Assembly: GCF_016735685.1 (NCBI RefSeq)
Contig: NZ_JAERRA010000001.1
Span: 1,488,001-1,552,000, forward strand
Length of the DNA stretch: 64,000 bases
Direction of reading: 5' to 3'
DNA from: Piscinibacter lacus
Lineage (GTDB): Bacteria; Pseudomonadota; Gammaproteobacteria; Burkholderiales; Burkholderiaceae_C
A program made the translations under genes and the position numbers. Below the pieces are notes generated by a model. The model did no database searches. It worked only from the letters and a program-made list of their open reading frames with translations, and was not told where the DNA came from. The stretch's first letter is position 1. The number at the start of each line of letters is the position of its first letter. Positions 43,483-53,908 of the stretch are shown here, in pieces.

Positions 43483-44300
43483 ATGTGCGCATCGCAGCGG
43501 TCTTCGAGACCCTCAAGGCCCAGGGCCGCCAGGCCCTGATTCCCTACGTGACCGCCGGCGATCCCTCGCCGGCCGCCACCGTCGACATCCTGCACGGCCT
43601 GGTGGCCGGCGGCGCCGACATCCTCGAACTCGGCGTGCCCTTTTCCGACCCGATGGCAGACGGCCCGGTGATCCAGAAAGCCTCCGAGCGCGCGCTGGCC
43701 CAGGGTGTGGGCCTGGACGATGTGCTGGGCATGGTGCGCGACTTCCGCCGCGACGATGCCCGCACCCCGGTCGTGCTGATGGGCTATGCCAATCCGGTCG
43801 AGTGCTACGGCGTCGAGGCTTTCGCGCGCGACGCGGCCGCGGCCGGCGTGGATGGCGTGCTGATCGTCGACTACCCTCCCGAGGAGTGCGAAGGCTTTGC
43901 CGCGCTGCTGAAGGCGGCCGGCCTGGACCTGATCTTCCTGCTCGCCCCCACCTCCACCGAGGCGCGCATGGCCACGGTGGGCCGCATCGCGGGCGGCTAC
44001 GTGTACTACGTGTCGCTCAAGGGCGTGACCGGCGCCGGCCACCTGGACACCGACGAGGTGGCGCGCGTGATCCCGCGCATCCGCCAGCATGTGCAGGTGC
44101 CGGTGGGCGTGGGCTTCGGCATCCGCGATGCCACCAGTGCGGTGGCGGTGGCGGGCGTGTCCGATGCGGTTGTGATCGGCTCGAAGCTGATCCAGTTGAT
44201 GGAAGCCGCGCCGGCCGGCACCTGGGCCACCGTGGCGCGGGATTTCATGGCCTCGATCCGCGGCCCGCTGGATGCTGCCTCGGCCGCCCGGCGCCTGTGA
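43479..44300 (+). CDS. trpA: Tryptophan synthase alpha chain
   Basis: Cleaves indole-3-glycerol phosphate to indole, which tunnels to TrpB. It is 273 aa. The catalytic Glu is in [17 protein letters not shown], and the catalytic Asp is close to [19 protein letters not shown] and DAVVIGSKL bind the phosphate. It starts inside the trpB stop codon (ATGA). A longer frame through trpB is rejected. The next gene, accD, starts 72 nt later. Confidence 0.97.
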
Positions 44301-44372
44301 GCCGGCGGGCCGCGCCGCCTCGTGGCGGTGCTGCCCTCGGTGGTGATGACGTTTGATGCAAGGACCCTCCCC

Positions 44373-45245
<873 letters not shown>

Positions 45246-45268
45246 GGCCGCCGCCCGAAGCTCCCGAC

Positions 45269-45291
45269 GGGCGGCTCCGGCCGCCCTTTTT
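45269..45291 (+). terminator. Rho-independent terminator after accD
   Basis: GGGCGGC and GCCGCCC form a 7-bp stem with a TCCG loop, followed by five T residues. It lies 24 nt after the accD stop and 32 nt before the folC start, so folC expression may depend on read-through or a promoter here. Confidence 0.8.
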
Positions 45292-45322
45292 GCTTGATCC
45301 GTCCCGCGAAGAAGCCGCTGCC

Positions 45323-46696
45323 GTGACCGATGTTTCCCCGACTGCGACCGAGACGGCCCGCGCCGAACTGGCCCGCTGGCTGGCCCATGCCGAAGGCCTG
45401 CATCCGCGCGGCATCGACCTGACCCTGGAGCGCGTGCGCCGCGTCCATGCCCGCATGGGCCTGGCGATCGAGGTGCCGGTCTTCACCGTGGCCGGCACCA
45501 ACGGCAAGGGCTCGACCTGCGCGATGCTGGAGGCCATCCTCGGCCAGGCCGGCTACCGCGCCGGGGTCTACAGCTCGCCGCACCTGGTGCACTTCGAGGA
45601 GCGCTGCCGCATCGACGGCCGTCCGGTCGAGGCCGCGGCGCTGCTGCCGCACTTCGCCGCGGTCGAGGCCGCGCGCGAGGGCGAGCCGCTGACCTATTTC
45701 GAGTTCACCACCCTGGTCATCCTGCGCCTGCTGGCCCACGCCGGGCTGGATGCGCTGATCCTCGAAGTCGGCCTGGGCGGCCGGCTGGATGCGGTGAACG
45801 TGGTCGACACCGACTGCGCCATCCTCACCAGCATCGACCTGGACCACTGCGAATTCCTCGGCCCGGACCGCGAGGCCATCGGCGCCGAGAAGGTGCCGAT
45901 CGCCCGGCCGGGCAAGCCGCTGATCGTCGGCGACCCGCTGCCGCCGGCCAGCGTGCTGACGCATGCGGCCTCGATCGGCGCCGACCTCTGGCTGCATGGC
46001 CGCGATTTCCGCTATGCCGGCCAGCAGGGCGAGGGGGGCCGCTGGCAGCAATGGTCCTGGACCGGCCGCAGCCAGCGCCACCACGGCCTGGCCTACCCGG
46101 CGCTGCGCGGGGCCAACCAGTTGCTGAATGCCGCGGCCGTGCTGGCCGCGCTGGAGGCCCTGCGCCCGCGTCTGCCGGTGCCCGCCCAGGCGGTGCGCAC
46201 CGGCCTGGCCCTGGTCGAGCTGCCCGGCCGCTTCCAGCTCGTGCCGGGCGAGCCGGCCCTGGTGCTGGATGTCGCCCACAACCCGCATGCCGCAGCCACC
46301 CTGGCGCAGAACCTCGACCAGATGGCCTACCACCCGAGCACGCATGCCGTGTTCGGCGCCATGAAGGACAAGGACCTCGCGGCGGTGATCGCGCCGTTGC
46401 TGCCGCTGGTCGATGTCTGGCATCTCTGCGCGCTGCCCACGTCGCGCGCGGCCGATCTCGACACCCTGCAGGCTGCGCTCGACGCCGCCCGCGCCGCCCG
46501 GGGCCAGGGCCGGGTGCCCGGGCCGCAGCAGCCGCGTGTCGAACGCCATGCCACCCCGCAGGAGGCCCTGCGCGCCGCCCTGGCCCAGACCGACCCGGCC
46601 GATAGAATCGTGGTCTTCGGTTCCTTCTTCACCGTGGGCGGCATCCTCCAGGCTGGCCTGCCGCGACGCGAGGCGCCGCACCTGGGCCGAAGCTGA
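45323..46696 (+). CDS. folC: Bifunctional folylpolyglutamate / dihydrofolate synthase
   Basis: Adds glutamates to folates and makes dihydrofolate from dihydropteroate. It is 457 aa of the Mur-ligase type. The P-loop VAGTNGKGSTCAML is near residue 53. TYFEFTTLVIL, EVGLGGRLDAVN and LTSIDLDHCEFLG follow. The C-terminal domain has VLDVAHNPHAAA and VFGAMKDKD. The start is read as GTG (MTDVSPTATETAR); the upstream frame overlaps accD. The ribosome-binding site is weak. Confidence 0.93.
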   Translation: MTDVSPTATETARAELARWLAHAEGLHPRGIDLTLERVRRVHARMGLAIEVPVFTVAGTNGKGSTCAMLEAILGQAGYRAGVYSSPHLVHFEERCRIDGRPVEAAALLPHFAAVEAAREGEPLTYFEFTTLVILRLLAHAGLDALILEVGLGGRLDAVNVVDTDCAILTSIDLDHCEFLGPDREAIGAEKVPIARPGKPLIVGDPLPPASVLTHAASIGADLWLHGRDFRYAGQQGEGGRWQQWSWTGRSQRHHGLAYPALRGANQLLNAAAVLAALEALRPRLPVPAQAVRTGLALVELPGRFQLVPGEPALVLDVAHNPHAAATLAQNLDQMAYHPSTHAVFGAMKDKDLAAVIAPLLPLVDVWHLCALPTSRAADLDTLQAALDAARAARGQGRVPGPQQPRVERHATPQEALRAALAQTDPADRIVVFGSFFTVGGILQAGLPRREAPHLGRS

Positions 46697-46757
46697 GCCC
46701 GCCGGCCGCAGCCGCCCCGGGCCCCTCCGTCGTCCGAGCACCGCGCCACCTCCCAGC

Positions 46758-47513
46758 ATGGGTCTTGCCTCCTTCCTGTCCCGACTGTCCAAGCCGGAGC
46801 CCGCCTCCGGTCCGGCCGAGGAGGAGCGCCTGCGCACGCAGGCCCGTCACCGACTGATCGGCGCGGCCCTGCTGGTGATGCTGGCCGTGCTGCTGCTGCC
46901 CTGGGTCTTCGACAGCCCGCCCCGGCCCCTGCCCGGCGACCTGCCCATCGACATCCCGCGACGCGAAGCCGTGGCCGCCCTGGGCCTGCCCAGCGAGCGC
47001 GCCGCCGCGCCCGCGGCCGCTTCAGCCGGGCCGGCGCCGGACGCCATGCCCGAGCCGCAGGCCGTCCGGCCGGCACCCGCTCCGCCGGCGCCGGCCCGTC
47101 CGGCGGCTGCGGCGCCCCCGCGCGAGACGGTCGAGGCGGCCGTGCCACCGCGGCGGGCTGCATCCGCCGCGCCGCAGCGGGCGGCTGCGGCGCCCGCCGC
47201 CCCGCGGCCCGAGCCGGCACCCGCCAGCCGCAGCGCCGAGGCCGAGGCCGGCGCTGCGCGGCCCGCCGCCGAAACAGCCGCGGGCGCGCGCTACATCGTC
47301 CAGATCGGCGCCTATGCCGACCCGGCCACCGCCCGCGCGGCGCGGCTGAAGGTCGAGCGCCTGGGCCTCAAGACCTATGTGCACGAGATCGAGGTGCCCG
47401 GCGGCAAGCGCATCCGCGTCCGCGTCGGCCCCTACACCGACCGGGACGAGGCAGCCCGCGTGCGGGATCGACTGGAGAAGGCCGGCTTCCAGCCCGGCCT
47501 GCTGACGCTTTGA
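46758..47513 (+). CDS. SPOR-domain protein (DedD-like)
   Basis: A 251-aa single-pass inner-membrane protein. A short cytoplasmic N-terminus is followed by one membrane helix at about 33-50 (LIGAALLVMLAVLLLPWVF). A long Ala/Pro-rich periplasmic linker leads to a C-terminal SPOR domain (about 178-251, starting YIVQIGAYADPATARAA). SPOR domains bind denuded septal peptidoglycan, and DedD-type proteins help cell constriction. Its place between folC and cvpA matches the dedD position in other proteobacteria. Confidence 0.88.
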   Translation: MGLASFLSRLSKPEPASGPAEEERLRTQARHRLIGAALLVMLAVLLLPWVFDSPPRPLPGDLPIDIPRREAVAALGLPSERAAAPAAASAGPAPDAMPEPQAVRPAPAPPAPARPAAAAPPRETVEAAVPPRRAASAAPQRAAAAPAAPRPEPAPASRSAEAEAGAARPAAETAAGARYIVQIGAYADPATARAARLKVERLGLKTYVHEIEVPGGKRIRVRVGPYTDRDEAARVRDRLEKAGFQPGLLTL

Positions 47514-47526
47514 GGATGGCCGCGGC

Positions 47527-48066
47527 ATGAACCTCGAATCCCTGGGCTGGGTCGACGGCCTGGCCCTGCTCGGCCTGGCGGTCTCGCTGCTGATCGGCCT
47601 GTGGCGCGGCCTGGTCTTCGAGCTGATGTCGATCGCCGGCTGGGTCGTGGCCTTCGTCCTGGCCCGGCGCTACAGCGCGCAGGTGGCAGCCTGGCTGCCG
47701 GTCGGCGAGCCCGGCACGGCGATCAACCTGATGGCTGGCCTGGTGCTGGTCTTCGTCCTGGCGCTGTTCGTGTGGGCGCTGCTGTCCTGGCTGCTGCAGA
47801 AGGCGATTTCGGCCTCGCCGTTGCAGCCGGTCGACCGGGTGCTGGGCGGGGCCTTCGGCCTGCTGCGCGCCCTGGTGATCGGCCTGGTGCTGGTCAGCCT
47901 GGTCCGGCTCACGCCCCTGGCGGCCTCGACGGACTGGCAGGCCTCGCGGGCCGTGCAAGGGCTCGGGCGCGTCCTCGAACAGATCCAACCCTGGTTGCCC
48001 GACTCGGTGACGCGCCATCTGCGCGCCGCCGGCCCGGGCCACCCGTCCTCGGCACGGAAAGGCTGA
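47527..48066 (+). CDS. cvpA: CvpA-family membrane protein
   Basis: A 179-aa protein with four hydrophobic segments (about 10-28, 33-47, 66-90 and 105-127) and the family's N-terminal WVDGLALLGLAVSLLIGLWRGLVFE pattern (split). CvpA was first linked to colicin V production and is often encoded before purF, as here. Its molecular role is not settled. It begins 13 nt after the SPOR gene and ends 5 nt before purF. Confidence 0.9.
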   Translation: MNLESLGWVDGLALLGLAVSLLIGLWRGLVFELMSIAGWVVAFVLARRYSAQVAAWLPVGEPGTAINLMAGLVLVFVLALFVWALLSWLLQKAISASPLQPVDRVLGGAFGLLRALVIGLVLVSLVRLTPLAASTDWQASRAVQGLGRVLEQIQPWLPDSVTRHLRAAGPGHPSSARKG

Positions 48067-48071
48067 AACCC

Positions 48072-49604
48072 ATGTGCGGCATCGTCGGCGTCATCTCCAA
48101 GGCCCCCGTCAACCAGCTCATCTACGACGCGCTGCTGCTGCTGCAGCACCGCGGGCAGGATGCGGCCGGCATCGTCACCGCCGGCCCGGACCATCGCGGC
48201 ACCAAGTTCTTCATGCACAAGGCGCGCGGCATGGTGCGCGACGTGTTCCGCACCCGCAACATGCGCGCGCTGCCCGGCCAGATCGGCCTGGGCCAGGTGC
48301 GCTACCCGACGGCGGGCAATGCCTACAGCGAGGAAGAGGCGCAGCCCTTCTACGTGAACGCGCCCTTCGGCCTGGTGCTGGTGCACAACGGCAACCTGAC
48401 GAATGCGCATGCGCTCAAGGGCGAGCTGTTCGCCATCGACCGCCGGCACCTGAACACCGAGAGCGACACCGAGGTGCTGATCAATGTGCTGGCGCATGAG
48501 CTGGAGACCGCCGCCCGCGACCAGGTGCTGACGCCTGCGGTGATCTTCGATGCCGTGGCCGCCGTGCACAAGCGCATCAAGGGCAGCTATGCGGTGGTCT
48601 GCCTGATTGCCGGCCATGGCCTGCTGGCCTTCCGCGACCCCTACGGCATCCGCCCGCTCTGCCTGGGCGAGGCGACGCTGGAGGATGGCAGCCGCGAGCT
48701 GATGGTCGCCAGCGAGTCGGTGGCCCTGGAAGGCACCGGCCACCAGCTTGTGCGCGACGTGCAGCCGGGCGAGGCGATCTTCATCGACTACGAGGGCACG
48801 CTGCACGCCCGCCAGTGCGCCGCCCGGCCGATGCTGAACCCCTGCATCTTCGAGTTCGTCTACCTGGCGCGGCCGGATTCGGTGATCGACGGCATCTCGG
48901 TCTACCAGGCCCGCCTGAACATGGGCGAGACGCTGGCTCAGCGCGTGATCTCGACGCTGCCGCCGAGCGAGATCGACGTGGTCATCCCCATCCCCGAGTC
49001 CAGCCGCCCGAGCGCGATGCAGCTCGCGCAGAAGCTGGGCAAGCCTTACCGCGAAGGCTTCGTGAAGAACCGCTACGTCGGCCGCACCTTCATCATGCCG
49101 GGCCAGGGCCAGCGCAAGAAGAGCGTGCGCCAGAAGCTCAATGCCATCGGCGCCGAGTTCAAGGGCCGCAATGTGCTGCTGGTCGACGACTCCATCGTGC
49201 GCGGCACGACCAGTCGCGAGATTGTGCAAATGGCGCGCGAGGCCGGCGCTGCCAAGGTCTACCTGGCCTCGGCGGCGCCGCCGGTGCGCTATCCCAATGT
49301 CTATGGCATCGACATGCCGACCAAGGCCGAGCTGGTCGCCCACGACCGCAGCAGCGACGAGGTGCGCGACTACATCGGCTGCGATGCCCTGATCTACCAG
49401 GACCTGGCCGCGATGAAGAAGGCGGTGGGCCAACTGCAACCCGCGCTGGCGGGCTTCGAGGCCTCTTGCTTCGACGGGGTCTACATCACCGGCGACGTCA
49501 GCAGCGAGGACTTCGACGCCATGTCCAAGCAGCGCAGCCTGGGTTTCGAGGAAGAGGAAGGCAACCGCCAGCGCCTGGCGCTGCAGGGCGGTGTGGAGGT
49601 CTGA
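48072..49604 (+). CDS. purF: Amidophosphoribosyltransferase
   Basis: First step of purine synthesis: moves the glutamine amide to PRPP. It is 510 aa. The processed N-terminus exposes Cys2 (MCGIVGVIS), the glutaminase nucleophile. LQHRGQDAAGI, GLGQVRYPTAG and HNGNLTN complete the glutaminase domain. The C-terminal PRPP site is VLLVDDSIVRGTTSREIV. A longer upstream frame through cvpA is rejected because it would bury Cys2. metZ follows by one base. Confidence 0.97.
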   Translation: MCGIVGVISKAPVNQLIYDALLLLQHRGQDAAGIVTAGPDHRGTKFFMHKARGMVRDVFRTRNMRALPGQIGLGQVRYPTAGNAYSEEEAQPFYVNAPFGLVLVHNGNLTNAHALKGELFAIDRRHLNTESDTEVLINVLAHELETAARDQVLTPAVIFDAVAAVHKRIKGSYAVVCLIAGHGLLAFRDPYGIRPLCLGEATLEDGSRELMVASESVALEGTGHQLVRDVQPGEAIFIDYEGTLHARQCAARPMLNPCIFEFVYLARPDSVIDGISVYQARLNMGETLAQRVISTLPPSEIDVVIPIPESSRPSAMQLAQKLGKPYREGFVKNRYVGRTFIMPGQGQRKKSVRQKLNAIGAEFKGRNVLLVDDSIVRGTTSREIVQMAREAGAAKVYLASAAPPVRYPNVYGIDMPTKAELVAHDRSSDEVRDYIGCDALIYQDLAAMKKAVGQLQPALAGFEASCFDGVYITGDVSSEDFDAMSKQRSLGFEEEEGNRQRLALQGGVEV

Positions 49605-49605
49605 G

Positions 49606-50856
49606 ATGAAGCCGCTCGACGAACCCGCCCGCAAGCCGGGCCTGCCCCGGGTCGACTTGCCGCATGACGCGCGGCTGGAGACCCTGGCCGTGCGCGAGGG
49701 CCTGCCGCCCTCGGCCTGGGGCGAGAACTCCGAGGCCCTCTTCCTCACCAGCAGCTTCGTCCATCCGGACGCGGCGACCGCCGCCCGTCGCTTTGCCGGC
49801 GAGGAGGAGGCCTTCGTCTACAGCCGCTTCACCAACCCGACGGTGACGATGATGGAGCGCCGCCTTGCGGCGCTGGAAGGCACCGAGGCCTGCCTGGCCA
49901 CGGCCAGCGGCATGAGCGCGATCCTGCTGCTCTGCATGGGCCTGCTCAAGGCTGGCGACCATGTGGTCTGCTCGCGCAGCGTGTTCGGCTCGACGATCAA
50001 GCTGCTGAGCGGCGAGTTCGGCAAGTTCGGCGTCGAGACCAGCTATGTCTCACAGAGTGAGCCGGCCGAGTGGCGGGCTGCGATGCGGCCGAACACCAAG
50101 CTGCTGTTCGCCGAGACGCCGAGCAATCCGCTGACCGAGGTCTGCGACATCCAGGCCCTGGCCGACATCGCCCACGAAGGCGGCGCGCTGCTGGTGGTGG
50201 ACAACTGCTTCTGCTCGCCCGCGCTGCAGCAGCCGGTGAAGCTGGGCGCCGACCTGATCATCCACTCCGGCACCAAGTACCTCGACGGCCAGGGCCGGGT
50301 GCTGGCCGGCATGGTCTGTGGCCCGCAGAAGATCATCGACGGCACCCTGGTGCCGGTGATGCGCAGCGCCGGCATGAGCTTGTCGCCCTTCAATGCCTGG
50401 GTCGTGCTCAAGGGCCTGGAGACACTGGGCATCCGCATGGTCGCGCAGAGCGCGACGGGCCTGGCCCTGGCGCGTTGGCTGGAAGCGCATCCTGCCGTCG
50501 AGCGGGTCTACCACCCGGGCCTGGCCTCGCATCCCCAGCATGCCCTGGCCATGCGCCAGCAGGGCGGGGTGGGCGGGGCGGTGCTGAGCTTTGTCGTCAA
50601 GGCGGCCGATGCCGCGCAGGCCCGCGAGCGCGCCTTCGGCGTGATCGACGCGACGCGCATCTGCTCGATCACCGCCAACCTCGGCGACACCAAGACCACC
50701 ATGACCCATCCGGCCAGCACCTCGCATGGCCGGCTGAGCGAGGACCAGCGCCTCGCGGCCGGCATCACCCAGGGCCTGATCCGCGTGGCGGCGGGCCTGG
50801 AGCATGTCGAGGACTTGAAGGCCGACCTCGCGCGCGGGCTCGATCGCCTGGCCTGA
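49606..50856 (+). CDS. metZ: O-succinylhomoserine sulfhydrylase
   Basis: PLP enzyme of methionine synthesis that makes homocysteine from O-succinylhomoserine and sulfide, 416 aa. YSRFTNPTVTMMERRLAALEG (split), ASGMSAIL, and the PLP lysine in IHSGTKYLDGQGRV are visible. The TQTMTHP-like C-terminal motif appears as KTTMTHPASTSHG. The start has GGAGG 5 nt upstream (49596-49600). The purF-metZ order is conserved in proteobacteria. Cystathionine gamma-synthase is the close alternative. Confidence 0.93.
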   Translation: MKPLDEPARKPGLPRVDLPHDARLETLAVREGLPPSAWGENSEALFLTSSFVHPDAATAARRFAGEEEAFVYSRFTNPTVTMMERRLAALEGTEACLATASGMSAILLLCMGLLKAGDHVVCSRSVFGSTIKLLSGEFGKFGVETSYVSQSEPAEWRAAMRPNTKLLFAETPSNPLTEVCDIQALADIAHEGGALLVVDNCFCSPALQQPVKLGADLIIHSGTKYLDGQGRVLAGMVCGPQKIIDGTLVPVMRSAGMSLSPFNAWVVLKGLETLGIRMVAQSATGLALARWLEAHPAVERVYHPGLASHPQHALAMRQQGGVGGAVLSFVVKAADAAQARERAFGVIDATRICSITANLGDTKTTMTHPASTSHGRLSEDQRLAAGITQGLIRVAAGLEHVEDLKADLARGLDRLA

Positions 50857-50943
50857 TCCGGGTCGCGAGCCGCGCTTTCCTCTGTTCCGCATCCGGCCGT
50901 GCCGGCCCCGCAAGGCCGGGGCGGCGGCCCACACCGCCATCCC

Positions 50944-52371
50944 ATGAGCGACTCCCAACGTCCGGTCCGCACGCGCTTCGCGCCCAGCCCGACCGGCTTC
51001 ATCCACCTTGGCAACATCCGCTCCGGCCTCTACCCCTGGCTCTTCGCCCGGGCGCGCGGCGGTAGCTTCATCCTGCGCATCGAGGACACGGACACCGAGC
51101 GTTCCTCGCAGGAGGCGGTCGATGTCATCCTCGAAAGCATGCAGTGGCTGGGCTTGGCGCATGACGAAGGCCCCTTCTTCCAGATGCAGCGCATGGACCG
51201 CTACCGTGCCGTCGTGCAGCAGATGCTCGATGCCGGCCTGGCCTACCGCTGCTACACCACCCCGGCCGAGCTGGACGCGCTGCGCGAGCAGCAGCTCGCC
51301 GCCAAGCTGAAGCCGCGCTACGACGGTCGCTGGCGGCCCGAGCCCGGCAAGGCCCTGCCGCCGGTGCCCGAGGGCGTGGCCCCGGTCATCCGCTTCAAGA
51401 CGCCGCAGGGCGGCAGCGTGGCCTGGACGGACAAGGTCAAGGGGGTGATCGAGTTCAGCAACGAGGAACTCGACGATCTCGTCATCGCCCGCCCCGCCGC
51501 GCCCGGCGAGTCCATCGGCGTGCCGACCTACAACTTCTGCGTGGTCGTCGATGACCTGGACATGGGCATCACCCATGTGATCCGCGGCGACGACCATGTC
51601 AACAACACGCCGCGGCAGATCCACATCTTCCGCGCCCTCGGCGCCGAGCCGCCGGTCTTCGCGCACCTGCCCACCGTGCTCAATGAGCAGGGCGAGAAGA
51701 TGAGCAAGCGCCATGGCGCCAAGCCGGTCACCGCCTACCGCGACGAGGGCTATTTGGCCGATGCCGTCGTGAACTATCTGGCCCGCCTGGGCTGGAGCCA
51801 CGGGGACGACGAGATCTTCAGCCGCGAGCAGCTCATCGCCTGGTTCGACCTCGACCATCTTGGCAAGAGTGCCGGGCAGTTCGACGAAGCCAAGCTGCGC
51901 TGGGTGAATGCCCAGCACCTGAAGATGAGCGCGGACGAGGCCCTGGTGCCGCGGGTGGCGGAGCAACTGGCGCGCCGCGGCCTGCATGGCTTGGCCGAAG
52001 ACCCGCGCAGCGCCGCGCGGATCGGCCTGTTCAAGGACCGCTGCAGCACCACGGCCGAGATCGCCGAGTGGCTGGCGATGTACCACGGCCCGGTCACCCC
52101 TTCGGATGCCGAGCGCGAGCAGCATCTAACGCCGGCCATCCGTCCCGCGCTCTCGGCGCTGGCCGAGGCCCTCGGTGCCTTGCCGGGCTGGGAGGCGCCT
52201 GCCATCGGCGCGGCCTTCAAGGCCGTGCTGGCCGCTCAGGGTCTGAAGATGCCGCAGCTCGCCATGCCCGTGCGGGTGGCGGTCTGCGGCCGCGTGCAGA
52301 CCCCTTCGGTGGATGCGGTGCTGTCGCTCTTCGACCGCGATGTCGTCGTCAGACGCTTGCGCGAAGCCTGA
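50944..52371 (+). CDS. gltX: Glutamate--tRNA ligase
   Basis: Charges tRNA-Glu, 475 aa. The class I HIGH-type motif appears as [17 protein letters not shown], with [13 protein letters not shown] following. The KMSKS-type motif is EKMSKRHGA. The C-terminal anticodon-binding part ends [15 protein letters not shown]. The start is the ATG at 50944 ([13 protein letters not shown]). tRNA-Glu itself is encoded about 230 bp downstream. Confidence 0.97.
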   Translation: MSDSQRPVRTRFAPSPTGFIHLGNIRSGLYPWLFARARGGSFILRIEDTDTERSSQEAVDVILESMQWLGLAHDEGPFFQMQRMDRYRAVVQQMLDAGLAYRCYTTPAELDALREQQLAAKLKPRYDGRWRPEPGKALPPVPEGVAPVIRFKTPQGGSVAWTDKVKGVIEFSNEELDDLVIARPAAPGESIGVPTYNFCVVVDDLDMGITHVIRGDDHVNNTPRQIHIFRALGAEPPVFAHLPTVLNEQGEKMSKRHGAKPVTAYRDEGYLADAVVNYLARLGWSHGDDEIFSREQLIAWFDLDHLGKSAGQFDEAKLRWVNAQHLKMSADEALVPRVAEQLARRGLHGLAEDPRSAARIGLFKDRCSTTAEIAEWLAMYHGPVTPSDAEREQHLTPAIRPALSALAEALGALPGWEAPAIGAAFKAVLAAQGLKMPQLAMPVRVAVCGRVQTPSVDAVLSLFDRDVVVRRLREA

Positions 52372-52385
52372 AAGTACTTCATAAT
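52357..52385 (+). promoter_or_regulatory. Possible promoter of the tRNA-Ala/Glu/Asp operon
   Basis: TTGCGC (52357-52362) and CATAAT (52380-52385) are 17 nt apart and straddle the gltX stop. Transcription would run through a roughly 90-nt leader into tRNA-Ala. The matches to consensus are only moderate. Confidence 0.4.
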
Positions 52386-52448
52386 CTCTTTCTCGCTTGA
52401 ACGGCGCAGCCCAAGCGCGGAACGCACTGCAAAACAGTCCGGTCTGCG

Positions 52449-52474
52449 GCGATGACGACACAAGATGTCATCGC
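52449..52474 (+). other. Hairpin in the tRNA operon leader
   Basis: GCGATGAC and GTCATCGC form a perfect 8-bp stem around a 10-nt loop, ending 7 nt before tRNA-Ala. No T-run follows. It may be a processing element of the precursor. Confidence 0.5.
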
Positions 52475-52481
52475 GATCCAC

Positions 52482-52557
<76 letters not shown>

Positions 52558-52598
52558 GATCACTAGGTGGCGCGCAGTTCAAGAGGCGATGGTTTTCG

Positions 52599-52674
52599 GT
52601 CCCCTTCGTCTAGAGGCCTAGGACACGACCCTTTCACGGTTGTAACAGGGGTTCGAATCCCCTAGGGGACGCCA
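52599..52674 (+). tRNA. tRNA-Glu (TTC)
   Basis: 76 nt with encoded CCA. The acceptor stem GTCCCCT pairs with AGGGGAC. The anticodon loop CTTTCAC gives TTC. It lies 41 nt after tRNA-Ala. Confidence 0.97.
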
Positions 52675-52720
52675 AGTTTGACGATGCTTGCGCAGCAATG
52701 CGGAATATCGTCACCGACGA

Positions 52721-52797
52721 GGAGTGGTAGTTCAGTTGGTTAGAATACCGGCCTGTCACGCCGGGGGTCGCGGGTTCGAGTCCCGTCCACTCCGCCA
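52721..52797 (+). tRNA. tRNA-Asp (GTC)
   Basis: 77 nt with encoded CCA. The acceptor stem GGAGTGG pairs with CCACTCC. The anticodon stem CCGGC/GCCGG encloses CTGTCAC, giving anticodon GTC. It is last of the cluster and is followed at once by a terminator. Confidence 0.97.
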
Positions 52798-52802
52798 AAT
52801 TC

Positions 52803-52835
52803 AAAAGGGTTCCTTCAGGGAACCCTTTTGTTTTT
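52803..52835 (+). terminator. Terminator of the tRNA operon
   Basis: AAAAGGGTTCC and GGAACCCTTTT form an 11-bp stem with a 5-nt loop, followed by GTTTTT. It begins 6 nt after tRNA-Asp and is the strongest terminator in the window. Confidence 0.92.
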
Positions 52836-52934
52836 GGTGCTCAGGTTTTTTCTCATTCCGCCGTTGTCAGCCCCTGCCGGGTGAAGAACATGCCGGGCGG
52901 CCCACAGGCCCCGGGGCAGCGGACAATCCGTGAC

Positions 52935-53525
52935 ATGGATCACAGCTTTGCTTCGGCCCTGGTGCTGCTGCTGCTCGTGCTCGACCCGCTGGGCGGCCTG
53001 CCGGTCTACATCAGCGTGCTTGAGCGGGTGGATCCAGCCCGTCGTGCGCGGCTTGCCCTGCGCGAAAGCGTCATCGCCTTCTTGCTCCTGCTCGCCTTCA
53101 TGCTGGGCGGGCAGGGCTTCCTCAGCTTGATGAACCTGTCCGAGCGGGCACTCGAAGTGGCCGGCGGGGTGATCCTGATGATCATTGCCATCCGTATGAT
53201 CTTTGCCCGGGACGGGGTGATGCCCATAGAGGCCGACGGCCGCGAGCCGTTGATCTTTCCCCTTGCCGTTCCCCTGCTGGCCGGGCCTTCGGCCCTGGCC
53301 ACCGTGCTGCTGCTGGCCTCGCGCCAACCCGATCGCCTGCTGCACTGGGTGGCGGCCCTAGCGGTGGCCATGGGCCTGTGCCTGCTCGTGCTGCTTTCCG
53401 CGGCCCGGCTGCAACGCTGGCTGGGCGAGCCCCTGGTTCGTGCGCTGGAGAAGCTGATGGGGCTACTCCTGACGGCGATTGCTGTCGAGATGCTGCTCTC
53501 CGGCCTGCAACGCTACTTCAGGTGA
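52935..53525 (+). CDS. MarC-family (UPF0056) membrane protein
   Basis: A 196-aa protein with about six hydrophobic segments. It begins MDHSFASALVLLLLVLDPLGGLPVYIS, with the DPxGxxP motif of the family near residues 17-23. A second half has FPLAVPLLAGPSALATVLLL, the repeated P-x-x-x-GP motif. Members are putative inner-membrane transporters of unknown substrate. The start ATG at 52935 is preferred over an earlier in-frame start. It stands alone between two tRNA loci. Confidence 0.85.
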   Translation: MDHSFASALVLLLLVLDPLGGLPVYISVLERVDPARRARLALRESVIAFLLLLAFMLGGQGFLSLMNLSERALEVAGGVILMIIAIRMIFARDGVMPIEADGREPLIFPLAVPLLAGPSALATVLLLASRQPDRLLHWVAALAVAMGLCLLVLLSAARLQRWLGEPLVRALEKLMGLLLTAIAVEMLLSGLQRYFR

Positions 53526-53672
53526 CTGGCCTGCAGGCGCACGCCCGAGATCCAGGGCAGGGCAGGACCCCGGCCAAGCTGGGGCACACTCGGCGCATGA
53601 CCTTGACGATGCCCCGGCCCGCTTGCGCAGCCCTCTCGGGCCGCAAGCTTCTGGGCCGTGCAGTGCAGGCAA

Positions 53673-53690
53673 GCGTCGCCGTAGCGACGC
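53673..53690. other. Small hairpin between marC-like gene and tRNA-Leu terminator
   Basis: GCGTCGC and GCGACGC flank a CGTA loop (7-bp stem). No T-run follows on either strand. It may stabilise the 3' end of the plus-strand marC-like transcript. The rest of the 53526-53700 gap holds nothing recognised. Confidence 0.4.
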
Positions 53691-53692
53691 CA

Positions 53693-53730
53693 CAAAGCAA
53701 AACGCCCTCAAGCTGGAAGCCTGAGGGCGT
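53693..53730 (-). terminator. Rho-independent terminator of tRNA-Leu
   Basis: On the minus strand ACGCCCTCA and TGAGGGCGT form a 9-bp stem with an 11-nt loop, followed by TTTTGCTTT. It ends tRNA-Leu transcription 46 nt after the mature 3' end. It may also act weakly on the plus strand. Confidence 0.8.
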
Positions 53731-53775
53731 GTGCCTTGATCTGTTTCGTTTCCTTGACTGCCGGACCGACAGTGT

Positions 53776-53860
<85 letters not shown>

Positions 53861-53878
53861 TCGGCAACGAAGAACGAA

Positions 53879-53908
53879 ATTCTAAGATGAAAAATGAACA
53901 GGGCTCAA
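53879..53908 (-). promoter_or_regulatory. Predicted promoter of tRNA-Leu, overlapping the rnr start
   Basis: On the minus strand TTGAGC (complement at 53903-53908) and TAGAAT (complement at 53879-53884) are 18 nt apart, giving a start about 12 nt before the tRNA. The element lies across the rnr start codon at 53887, so the two genes share this DNA. Confidence 0.55.
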